From assembly GCA_037102815.1 (NCBI GenBank), contig BTPP01000006.1, forward strand, positions 1,736,001-1,800,000: 64,000 nt of DNA, in the 5' to 3' direction. The position numbers and the translations under genes were made by a program. The notes beneath the pieces are model-generated. The model was given only the letters and a program-made list of their open reading frames with translations. It was not told the origin of the DNA and made no database searches. Source of the stretch: Neurospora intermedia. Lineage: Eukaryota > Ascomycota > Sordariomycetes > Sordariales > Sordariaceae. Numbering within the stretch: position 1 is the first letter of the stretch; each line of letters begins with the position of its first letter. This document shows, one piece after another, positions 55,039 through 64,000 of this stretch.

Positions 55039-56826
55039 TTAAGGCTTCCATCGGAAACCAGGGTGCTTGTAATCTAGATCTTGGATCTCCTGCTGTGACA
55101 TGCCCGTTAACTCCTCCTCGGCGTTGCGCAGCTCGCGCTTGGTGTTATCCCTCTTCATCCAGATAAGCAAGCAAAGGGCAATGATGAGGGTGCCGCCGGA
55201 CGCAGCAAGATTGATGCCGTTGCCGATGTGGTACTTGGGGGCGTCGAAGGGAAGGAAACTCCAGGTGGCGACAAGACCACCAACGTTGCCCAACATGACT
55301 AAAGGTAAGGAAGTAAAACGATTAGCGTTCCATTGCAAGAAGAGAAAGATTGAGGTGGGAGCAGATGAGTGTCATGTAGGAGCTTTACCATTGTAAGCGA
55401 TAGCGCTACTCCTTGCAGTATCGGAGACGACGTTGGCGCTGACTTGGGAGTTGGTCAAGGGACCAGCGGCAAAGACAGAAGTGCTGACGAGGAAGGCGGC
55501 GCCGTATCGGATGTGTGCGTTCTCGGTAGCCAGGAACATGATGTAACCGACCATAACAAGTGGGCAACAGGCAATGATGATGATCTGGCGGCGATCAAGC
55601 CAGCGGCTGATGAGAGGCATCAGGACGGTAAAGAAGCCGCCGACGACATAAGGCGGGACAGTTAACAGCTGCTTCTGAATAATGTTCTTGGTCGGGTAGA
55701 TGGTAGCAACGACGGTAGGGGCGAAGAATGCGAGACCTTGGACGGTGATGTTGTTGAGGAGGAAGGCGAAGCCGGTAAAGAAGACGACGGGGTTAAAGAT
55801 ACCGCGTTTGAGCTTCTTAGCGTCCATCTTGTCAATAATCTCGGTTTGGCCAATACGCTCCGACTTTACACGGGCAATTGCCAAGTCCTTCTCTTCTTGG
55901 CTGAGCCATTTGGCGGTCGCGGGGTGGTCGGTGAGAGTAAGGAAACCAATGAGGGACAGTCCAACAGTAATGATGCCCTCAATACCGAAGATCATTCTCC
56001 ATCCATGAAGGCTACCGAAGTGGTCGAGTTTGAGAATTCCAGACGCCAACAGGCCACCGAAAGCGCCGGCCAGAGGGGACATGACGATGTACAGCGATAG
56101 ACGTAGAGTGAGCTCGGATCGCCGGTACCAGCGGGAAAGATAGTAGGCAATTCCGGGCATCATGCCAGCCTCGAAGACCCCAAGAAGAAAACGAACACCG
56201 CAAGCCTGGGAGAAGTTGTTGACGAATGCCATACAGACAGACATGATCCCAAAACCAAGCGAGGTCAAAGGGAGAAACCATCCTGGGCCCATCCATTTGC
56301 ACGCGATGTTTGCTGGAATCTCGAAGACGATGTAACCGACGTAGAAGACTGATAGCAGGGCATTGTAGTCGTATCCGTGTAGGTCCAGATCCTTCTCTAG
56401 TTTGTCTAGCCTCGCATTTCCTAGAGGCCACTATCGTAAGCCATGTGCCTCTCACCAATCTGGCCAGTGGTCGCGTCGCTCACCAATATTGGCTCTGTCA
56501 ATGAAGCAGAATAGGTAAAGGATTGCAACCGTCGGGACGACATAGAGATCGATTTTTCGTCGGAGCTTAGACTCGGCTACTGGATCCAGTTCAATGAGAG
56601 GGTTGCCGTGACTGTGGAGTGAAGGTCAGCAGGAAGACTGAGGGGAATGAGTAAGGTATTGACCCGACTGGAAGCAAGCAACTTACATGTCAGTTGCGGC
56701 CTGGCCCCGTTCGGCGCGGTAGTGCGCCCCTGGAGCATTTTCAAAATAACCCTCCTTGGTGTCAGACTCGGATAAAGACTGCCTCCTCTTTTCCGAGGTC
56801 ATTGTTTCCGACACTCCGGCGGCCAT
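55039..56826 (-). CDS. MFS permease, Dal5/Tna1-type anion:cation symporter family
   Basis: Four exons on the minus strand: 56826-56687, 56611-56484, 56420-55389 and 55298-55039, giving 519 residues. The introns are 75, 63 and 90 nt. The start MAAGVSETMTSEK has good context (CACAATGGCC); residues 1-55 are hydrophilic and cytosolic. The first membrane segment is in KIDLYVVPTVAILYLFCFIDRANIGNARL, the conserved entry of this family. FLLGVFEAGMMPGIAYYLSRWYRRSELTLR is the family signature after segment 4, and about 12 segments follow, ending CLLIWMKRDNTKRELRNAEEEL. Relatives import allantoate, ureidosuccinate, nicotinate, pantothenate and other carboxylates with protons across the plasma membrane; the substrate here cannot be assigned. 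No neighbouring pathway gene points to one. Confidence 0.92.
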
Positions 56827-58279
56827 TGTGATGGCTGATGTAATGTCGACGAGGAGAAGCTGGCTCTGTTGCTGGAAAAGAAAAGCTGATAACCTGATGG
56901 GTGGAAGATGAGACACTCAAACGGTGACCTCGTGTGAGCGAGGTCGGTGGTGGATGAGTAGTAGGCGACAGGAAGGAGAGGTGGTGGGGTGAAGATTGTA
57001 GGAAGGGATTATGAACAAAGAACAATGTGTAGGGTGGCTGAGGCTGGGGAGGGCGGACGTAGGTAATGTACCTGTAGGTTACATGTAGATGCATGAAGGA
57101 ACTACCGACATGGTCAGTAGGAAGGGTTTATCGGTGACAGTCAAAAAAAAAGAAATCCTTCGTCGATCACTAGCAGGCTGACTAGACTGAGGTTGAGATG
57201 TGCCTGCAAGCCAAGCAGGAGGGTCCCAGACCTATCATCATTCACGGTGACACGACCGACATCGTAATGGTGGTGTACTTTGCTTCGAAAGTACCAAACA
57301 AACGAAGCATCCAGGCTCCCCCCTCTCGTTCTCCCCTGTCCATCAATTGCCAAGTCCCGGATTCCAAATCATGGCCCGGTGTGGACGTGAGATTGGCCAA
57401 ACAAACGGCAATATTCCTCTGCTTGGCTCACACCCATGGTTCTCGTTTCCCGTCCCCCGCATGGCAATTGCACCAAGGGTGAGTTGGAGATCCGGCAGGA
57501 GGTTGCCTGAAGCAAACACCGTTGATAAGATTCAAAAGTCAAGCTTGACCAATCAAAGCGGTCATGGTTGTAGGTTTATCCAGGGTTCCCCAAAGCGTCG
57601 TCAGTGTCATGATACAGGCCTGGCCGTGAAAGGGGTCCACTACCCCATGGGGACGGCGAGTGTCAAATCCACAAAATTTCCAGTGGCCCGCTACTTGACC
57701 CCAGCAACCGTTTGGCACGAGAATATCTCTCCAAAACTCCCATAGCCCCGGGCATAGAAACAGGCTAATGATGAGCTTGCCGGAGTGTTATTCTCTTTTG
57801 GTTAGCGCCATTGAGATTGGTAGTAATGGTGGACGAGTAAATCGGCTTTCTTGTGAAGTTGGAGAGCGGGCCACTCCCCATTTCTGCTTCCCCAGAAACT
57901 TGGCGCCGCTTTGTTTCCCCGCATCCTCTCGAGCCTCCTCATCGACGGACCAGGGCTCGACCACGTTTCCTCGGTCAGCACATTTTCATGATTAGAAGAC
58001 AAAACTAAAAAGAGTGTTGAACTCCACTGCCAACGATCCAGCAGAGCCGTAAACCTACTGCCAAGAGCCTTTCTTGGGTTCTCCCGAGCTCATGTGACTT
58101 TTCGCAGCTGCGTCCATCATCGGGATCCCCAACTTCGAGGTGCCTCGGCCTTCTCCATTTCGCACACCAGCCTAGAACTTTAACTAGTTCAGTAGCGTGA
58201 ATTGGTCGGTAGGTCAGAATAGTGCCCTGCAGCAAGGAGAAAAGGGGTGGGGCTGAAGACAACAACGACTGGAACAGCT
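56827..58279. other. Spacer
   Basis: Promoter side of the permease gene plus non-coding DNA. No supported gene; frames are short and overlap on both strands. TACCTG/GTAGGTTAC words occur near 57060-57080. Confidence 0.5.
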
Positions 58280-58915
58280 CTACTTCTTCACAACAGAGGT
58301 TCCCTTGCCCGCTGTCATTACTGACCTAAGCCTCGAGAGATGACACTCATGGATGCTGAAAAGCCATCTTGATGGTACACTTGCCATCCTCTGAAAAAGG
58401 AAATGCGTCTCTGCATAGCTCACTGGAGCTTCGCTGTTCGTGATGGCGGTTTGCCCCTTTTCCGGGTTGACTGGCATCGCAGAGAACGGACTATGCGCAT
58501 TGAGTTTTTCCTTGCGGCTGGGCCGAGGACATTTGCCGTCGTGGATCCTGCTGTGCTTAGATAGTAACCTAGGCAACCCAGAAATCTGGACTGATCCCCA
58601 GTCCAATGTCACATCCAGCTTGGATCGTACTAGGATCTTAGCCAACACGGACGCTATACACGCAGTGCGAGACCCGAGCAAGCCGAGGATGCAACAGCCA
58701 ATGATGGCATTGCCGAATTCTGCGAGGGGTAAATCTTTAAGCATGACTTGGCCCCTTTTCTTGTGGTCACAGTCGTGGCTGACAATGTATTTGATCGGGC
58801 TGGCCAGCTTCAACATTTTGGGAGTCATGGAGACGAAAGCCTCTTGGAATATGCTCCAGTCGATTTCTTTAGTATCGAAAAGGTTCAAGTAGGAAGCCAA
58901 GACCTCGGCGAGCAA
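58280..58915 (-). CDS. Possible hypothetical protein, unsupported 5' end
   Basis: A minus-strand open stretch of about 200 codons (LAEVLASYLNLFDTKEIDWSI... to ...GTSVVKK), with passably coding-like codons in its first 120 positions. It has no ATG at its upstream limit; the first internal ATG is MTPKMLKLASP, about 30 codons in. An upstream exon would be needed, for instance ending near 58930-59000, but no clear splice pair was found. No domain recognised. An opposing plus-strand frame (58440-58892) overlaps, so chance openness is quite possible. Confidence 0.3.
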   Translation of the reverse strand: MLAEVLASYLNLFDTKEIDWSIFQEAFVSMTPKMLKLASPIKYIVSHDCDHKKRGQVMLKDLPLAEFGNAIIGCCILGLLGSRTACIASVLAKILVRSKLDVTLDWGSVQISGLPRLLSKHSRIHDGKCPRPSRKEKLNAHSPFSAMPVNPEKGQTAITNSEAPVSYAETHFLFQRMASVPSRWLFSIHECHLSRLRSVMTAGKGTSVVKK

Positions 58916-61074
58916 GTTGAGTCCGACTCTAACCGTTCACTCGATACCCCGTCGCTGGAGGTCACTCTGAGAGGGGAAAAGGGCGAGAACTCAATTGCTG
59001 CTTCACAACCAAAGGAAGACAGCAATCCAGTGACGAGACTTGTGTAGATCCGATTGCGGTGCTCCGGCTTGCCTGATACGAATGTCAGAGATAGCGATCG
59101 TTGACAGAGACCGACCAGGTGATGATATTCGCCCATGCCGACTGTTTCTCAAAAGACACTCAGCTCTTTTTCCCACGAGGTGAAAATACTTGTGCTCTGT
59201 CAAGCTGTAGCATCGAGTATATCGCGACAGTGATCATTGCCTTCTCAGTTCCATGTTGGAAAGTTAAGGAACACGATTGTTGCTGGATTACGCCTGCTCT
59301 TGTACATCGACGTAGACGACTAAAAACCTTTTCTGGATGCCGGTTGTAAATCGTGGTAGCCGGACTGAGAGAAGTAAAATCAGGGCGACATATTGCCGCG
59401 GTTCTGCACATTACCGACTTGCCAACTTGAAGGTTCTTCGTTACACAGCATCAGTCAACCCAATTGTTACACAACTTGAGCAAGACCGGAGTGAAGACAA
59501 GATGACACTGCAGTATCGCAAACGCGGCAGTGGTGCAGGCAATCTGCTTTACAGCTTGTCGATCCAACTCAAGGAGGCAGTTGTCTCCATAGTCGTCTGT
59601 CAGATCCGGAAATCGGCTCCTCGGGTAACTGTTCCTCAGGCTTGTAGCCCCTTACAGCTCTCAAGGTAGGTATCGTCGGACGGCGTTGGCTGCAGCAGCA
59701 GATGGTTCGTCTTGGTGGAAGGGGACACCTGCCGCAGAGCCGCATCTTTTGCGGCCCATGTGCTGGAACCTGACCGCATGGTGCTCAAATTGAGGCAGAT
59801 GATGTGCTGGAACGACAGCATGGTGTGACGCCGGGTCCTTGAATTGGGTCAAGAGATATAGAGAAAATCCACAGAGCCCAGAGAGTCTCGAGTCGTGCCG
59901 GAGTAGATAGCTGGCGGTGGCGTGTGTATCTTGGTTGGGGCGCTATCATCTGACAAGACCCGCGAGGCCAAAGAAGACAACTAACGAGGCCTCGGAACTC
60001 AACTCCGAATATCAGGCTGTGGTGTAAGTGGATGCCGAATCTCAAAAGTGGTCATCCCAGCCGTTCAAGCTGTGGTGGCTGTGGTGTCTTTGGTGTTTCT
60101 ACGCAGTGAGACACTCCGATGGCGGCAGCCAATTCTGACAGAGGTTGACATACTTCTTGAAAGAGGATTAAGATTCAGAAGCACAGATGAAGATGGATGA
60201 CGTTGATGGACCAAGTTGAAGTTGTGAGAAGGAGAAACTAAGAGATCGGATGTGAAAAGACATCATCCATGTCTTCAGTTGGCTCCGCTCTTGCAAATCC
60301 GGGGTTAACCTAAGTGGGGTGTTGGTGGGGCTTCCCGCGGCCTTATCGTCCCTTATCGTGAGACTGGCGGGGGAAGAGGGAGGGGAACCGTAGGGGCTCC
60401 CCCGTCTCTGGCGGTGCTAGGCCGGTATCTCCAGCTCTCAGCCCCTGAAGCTCGCTGTTTGTCTCCGGCTGTCTTGAAACAGGGCATCTAGATATAACTA
60501 ACTCTTCCTCTCCTTTCACGTCTTCGATCCAAACAGCTGAGCGAGTCCGACGGGGTGACAACCAGGTGTTACACCCACCTACCTACCTCTAGTACCTACC
60601 GCAGGCTTTGGCTCAGTTGGTGGCTCTCCAGCCGTCTCGTCACCTGGCTCACCGAGATCACTTGTCTAAGCCTTAACTGCGGTAAGGTAGCCTTGCAGCC
60701 ACGGGGTTTCCACATCTGCACCGCTTGCTGATGGAGACTTGCGTTGGCTTATTCACAGCCTATTACCTCATTCATCATACGAACATCTGAAGCAGCTACA
60801 CATACACCTGCTTCCCCGATGCACCTTGTCTCCTCTTCCTAGTCATCCAAATAGAGCAACTTTTCTACTTGGTCACCTCGACCTTGACTTGAACGATTCT
60901 TTGCTTCCTTCTTACTGCTCGTTCTGTGAAGACGTAAAAAGTCCTTTGACCGTATAAGTATCGAGCCCCGACTTCAATCATCGCCGAACGAGACTCGACT
61001 CAACAACCCGACGTCCTGGTACTTTCACGAATTCGCGTTTCCCGGTATCACCGGGAACCAAGGCTGCTGTCAAC
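58916..61074. other. Gene-poor stretch and leader of the REEP-type gene
   Basis: No supported gene. A CACCTACCTACCTCTAGTACCTACC word cluster lies at 60577-60600. The last about 250 nt are pyrimidine-rich and likely the leader of the following gene. Confidence 0.5.
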
Positions 61075-62444
61075 ATGTTCGACATCTTGCCCAACCTTCT
61101 CTCGTATGTCAAGTCCTCCAAGCACGGCTTTGCGCTGGGCGGGCAGCTTCGTGTTGCTCGCCATGCGCTGCCCCGCCGCCTTACCGTTTGATGTTTCCAC
61201 CAACTAACACAAGGTGTATCGCGACACAGCTCTGTCGCCTCCTTCCTCTTTCCCGTTTACGCCAGTTACAAAGCTCTCAGGAGTTCAGATCCGGCCCAGT
61301 TGACACCATGGCTCATGTACTGGGTCGTCATCTCCTTCGTTGTCCTCGTTGAATCGTGGGTTGGTTGGTTCTTGGTGTGGTAAGTTCGATTCGATGGAAG
61401 CACCTTCTACCCACCGACAGCCATTTCAGCAACAATACTAACATGATCCTTTTGCGCTACGCTAGGGTCCCCTTCTACGCCTTCATGCGCTTTGTCTTCC
61501 TCCTCTACCTAGTCCTCCCTCAGACCCAGGGCGCCCGCGTCATCTACCAGACCCACATCGAGCCCTGGCTGGAGGCCAACGAAGGACAAATCGAGGACTT
61601 CATCGCCTCGGCCCACGAGCGTCTCAAGGCCGCCGGCCTTGCCTACCTCAAGCAAGCCATCGAATACGTCAAGACCCAAGTCCTCGGCATGCCTCCTACA
61701 CCGCCCGAGCCCGCGTCAGCCTCCTACGGCGGCGGCGCTGGCGCCTCTCAGACTGCGCAGTCCTATACCCAATCCCTCCTCGCCCGGTTCAACGTACCGT
61801 CTGCTCGCCCGGGTGGCTCTAACAACGCCCCGGGTGGCGCCCTTGGAACCGACTTCTATAGCTTCCTGTCCTCGGCGGTGACCGCCGCCAGCAACGCTTA
61901 CTCGAACAAGGGTTCCGGCACCCAATTCGACCGCGACGTCACCCCCACTCCGGGCACCGGAGGCGGAGCTTCCAGCCTCGTTCCCGAGAGCATTCGCGGC
62001 GTGGACGCCCGCATCTCCTTCATCGAAGCCCAGCGCGAACGTCTTAACACGGTCCTCAACGCGCTCGACCGCGAGGCATCTCAACTCCAGAACAACCCGC
62101 AGCAGAGCGGTGTGCCGGGCTTCAGCTTCGACGGCGCCGATATTGGACTCACTTCAAGTGCTGGCAACCCTTGGCAAGGTTCAAGCTCCCGCAGCGGTAA
62201 GAACTCGCGCTCCATGAGCGAGCACAGCAGTGTGAGTGGGGGTGGGCTGAGCCGCAACCGGTCCGAGGCGGACTTTGAGAAGCTCGAGGCCGAGAGCGGC
62301 GAGGAGGAGATTATGGATGACAACGGGAGGAGGGTGAGGCATAGGCCGGCGCCGAATGCTCAGGGAAGCAGCGGTTGGTTCGGTTGGGGTGCTGGTGGTG
62401 CCGATGACGCTGCTGCTGCTAAGAGCACTGGGGTTGATAAGTAG
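61075..62444 (+). CDS. TB2/DP1/HVA22 (REEP/Yop1-like) ER-shaping membrane protein
   Basis: Three exons, 61075-61103, 61230-61379 and 61466-62444, giving 385 residues. The introns are 126 nt (TC/GTATGT ... CAACTAAC ... CACAG) and 86 nt (TG/GTAAGT ... ACTAAC ... GCTAG). The first exon is only MFDILPNLL plus two bases. The REEP domain spans residues about 5-100: SVASFLFPVYASYKALRSSD, LTPWLMYWVVISFVVLVESWVGWFLVWVPFYAFMRFVFLLYLVLPQTQGARVIYQTHIEPWL. Its hairpin membrane segments wedge into the ER membrane and bend it. An amphipathic helix follows (EGQIEDFIASAHERLKAAG). The remaining 230 residues are a disordered Ser/Gly/Ala tail, much longer than in Yop1 (about 180 aa in total), so this is nearer the long REEP1-4 type than Yop1 itself. 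The tail ends SSGWFGWGAGGADDAAAAK. Confidence 0.92.
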
Positions 62445-63177
62445 ACGACGATGACAACGACCGCATCTGGTATGCTGGTTTTCGCTACGACCTTCAAGTC
62501 AAGTGTGCATAAAACTGCCGGGACAAAGAGTTACGCATGATAATCCCAAGGATACAGTCATCCTGGACTGGGTTACAACGTCAGGTTTACCACTGGACGT
62601 TGGAGGTTGGCTGAGGAAAGCTTGGAAACGGAGTTGGACCTCAGAATTTACTGTACACGCAGTAGGCAAGGCTCTCGGCATACCAAATTTGAGAACGTCA
62701 TCCAAGCCATCTACCAACTTCAAGTTTACTTCAACTGATCCCACTTGGGATATGCCCGCCTTGATCAGAGGCTAGCCCTCATCCCCATAGAACTTCGTCT
62801 CTTGCTTCATGTTGCCTTTTGGCAGTCATGTGTGCTCAGTGCCAGCGTGTGCATTTGAAACTTGATACGTAGTAGTCAAACACGCACTGAAGTCCTGCGA
62901 TCTACCTCTACATGGCAAAATATATAAGCGTGCGAGACAAGTATGATTCGAAGTACAAAGTACAAGCGCTGAGGTGCAAATCAAACTTTCCTCCATCGTC
63001 AGACCAAATCAGTGATGCGAAAACTAAAAGCAGGTACTCTAAGGGTATCTTTCTATGATTTTAGAGGATAATGAAAATGCAGAGACGAAACATCGCTAAT
63101 CGCCAGCTCGCCCGAGGTCTAACAATTCTATGTACACCATGCATACGCACCTATGTCCAGGTTGACTCTCATGACTT
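62445..63177. other. Convergent 3' spacer
   Basis: A 733-nt gap between convergent genes. No gene seen; it presumably holds both 3' UTRs. Confidence 0.6.
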
Positions 63178-63975
63178 TCACTCCACATCATCCTCGGCAA
63201 TCACAGCTCCCTCCGGAGGCGTGAAAAGCTCGGTCCCATTTTGGGACTTCCAAGCGTTGGCGACATACTTTGTATGACTACCACGGGCACAGAGCTCACC
63301 CTTTTGGTTGCGGAAAGTGATAGTGGTGTAGGCAAGAGTTTTGCCCACTGTTTGGTTGTTGGTAACGAAGGTTAGTTTTGTCAATAATTCACGTTGCTGA
63401 TGCAAGGGGCAGGAAGAAAGACTTACTCTTGTCACACACAGCGGTCCCGGAAATCTTCTCGCCGACTTTCCCTCCGCTACTAAGGTAGGTGACTGGGGTT
63501 TTCGTGGACATGTTAGCATCGCGCGTTTGCAGGAAGCAACATACAACTGGAATTCTTTTGTCCGAGTAGGCATAAAGTCTCGTGAAAGGAAGGAACATAC
63601 CATTCAGATCCGTCGACACACCGGTGGCGTAAAGTCCTTTCGAGGCGACGGCCAAAGAACCACCAAGGTCAACCATGCTGGCGATGGTTCCGCCATGGAT
63701 GATCTTCAGACGGTTGGTGTGGTCTTTGGTGATGTCGAGTTCAAAGTCGACCTTGCCTTCGGTGGCACCAGTTACCCGGAGCTGGTTTGATTTATGTCAG
63801 TTACATGTTCGTTGTATCCCCATGAAATTCTGTGGTATCTTTTGCCTACATGAGGTCCGAGGAGTCTGCAAAGTTTTGTCAGTCTTATGTCTTAATCTCT
63901 TCTTGAAAGACCATGGTGATGTGTCATCACTTACCTCGGCTCAAGGCCAGATTCGGCCATGAACGACTTCAGGAC
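63178..63975 (-). CDS. Hot-dog fold acyl-CoA thioesterase (PaaI/ACOT13-like), 5' end outside the window
   Basis: The last five exons on the minus strand are 63975-63935, 63864-63849, 63781-63601, 63492-63427 and 63347-63178. They read VLKSFMAESGLEP / RLLGPH / LRVTGATEGKVDFELDITKDHTNRLK... / VTYLSSGGKVGEKISG / MGKTLAYTTITFRNQ... The enzyme hydrolyses acyl-CoA thioesters. HTNRLKIIHGGTIASMVDLGG is the active-site strand-helix of the family (the Asn/His-Gly-Gly and Asp positions are present), and GVSTDLNVTYL is the next core strand. The second exon here is only 16 nt. The C-terminus carries an extra acidic tail after SHTKYVANAWKSQ. The upstream exon(s) probably lie beyond 64000, because VLKSF fits the family better than a start at ATG 63960, though that start is possible. 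Confidence 0.85.
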
Positions 63976-64000
63976 CTAACATGCTGTAAGCAACCGAGTC

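Noticed and set aside
1-64000. Dispersed 5S rRNA genes, as expected in Neurospora
   Set aside because: No match to the remembered 5S words (for example GGTTAGTAGTTGGGTGGGTG) was noticed on either strand; by-eye scan only.
1-64000. CRISPR arrays, operons, ribosome binding sites
   Set aside because: Spliced eukaryotic genes throughout; no regularly spaced direct repeats.

Overview
The window looks like nuclear DNA of a filamentous ascomycete, most likely Neurospora or a close Sordariales relative. The grounds are short introns (54-440 nt) with GTAAGT-like donors and CTAAC/CTGAC branch sites, GC-ending codons, well-spaced genes that are mostly single-copy by look, an initiator tRNA-Met with the fungal A54/A60 T-loop, and one 5.4 kb block of about three-quarters A+T with no reading frame, which is what repeat-induced point mutation (RIP) leaves behind. 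The species is inferred; no database was searched.

Layout: 1-4.5 kb is mostly non-coding, ending in a long leader for a coiled-coil protein gene of the fungal 'gp1-like' family (4567-5829, +). From 5.8 to 25.7 kb there is no convincing protein gene. That accessory stretch holds a perfect 76-bp inverted repeat (10530-10843), the AT-rich RIP-like block (about 13830-19215), a region with repeated TTAGCAC/TTTCGCG words, a TA-flanked terminal-inverted-repeat element (21435-22316) and an initiator tRNA gene (23582-23653, -). From 25.7 to 49.6 kb the genes are dense: an intact gene with a Copia-Gag-like domain, a zinc deaminase, a Methyltransf_16 methyltransferase, a cysteine-rich metallothionein-like protein, an unknown protein, a RCC1/Pim1 Ran exchange factor, Yip1, Pam16/Tim16, biotin protein ligase, the twin-CX9C protein Coa4, Mgm101 and a copper amine oxidase. 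From 49.6 to 64 kb the genes are sparse: an atypical intron-bearing tRNA-like gene, a Dal5/Tna1-type MFS permease, a REEP/TB2-DP1-HVA22 protein and, at the right edge, a partial hot-dog thioesterase.

Functional grouping: Pam16 (import motor), biotin ligase (biotinylates carboxylases, some of them mitochondrial), Coa4 (cytochrome oxidase assembly) and Mgm101 (mtDNA maintenance) sit together within 7 kb, and BPL1/COA4 share a 353-bp divergent promoter. Yip1 and the REEP-type protein act on ER/Golgi membranes. The permease and the amine oxidase would both serve nitrogen nutrition.

Gene structures were spliced by hand from reading frame, splice consensus and family conservation. Odd structures include an ATG-only first exon in Pam16, a GC-AG intron in Coa4 that is needed to keep the fourth CX9C cysteine, and a 16-nt microexon in the thioesterase. 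The observations most worth following up are the apparently single-copy Gag-like gene, the perfect inverted repeat, the TA-flanked element, and a family of short TACCTA/CTAGGTAG palindromic words that clusters at 53-54.3 kb.
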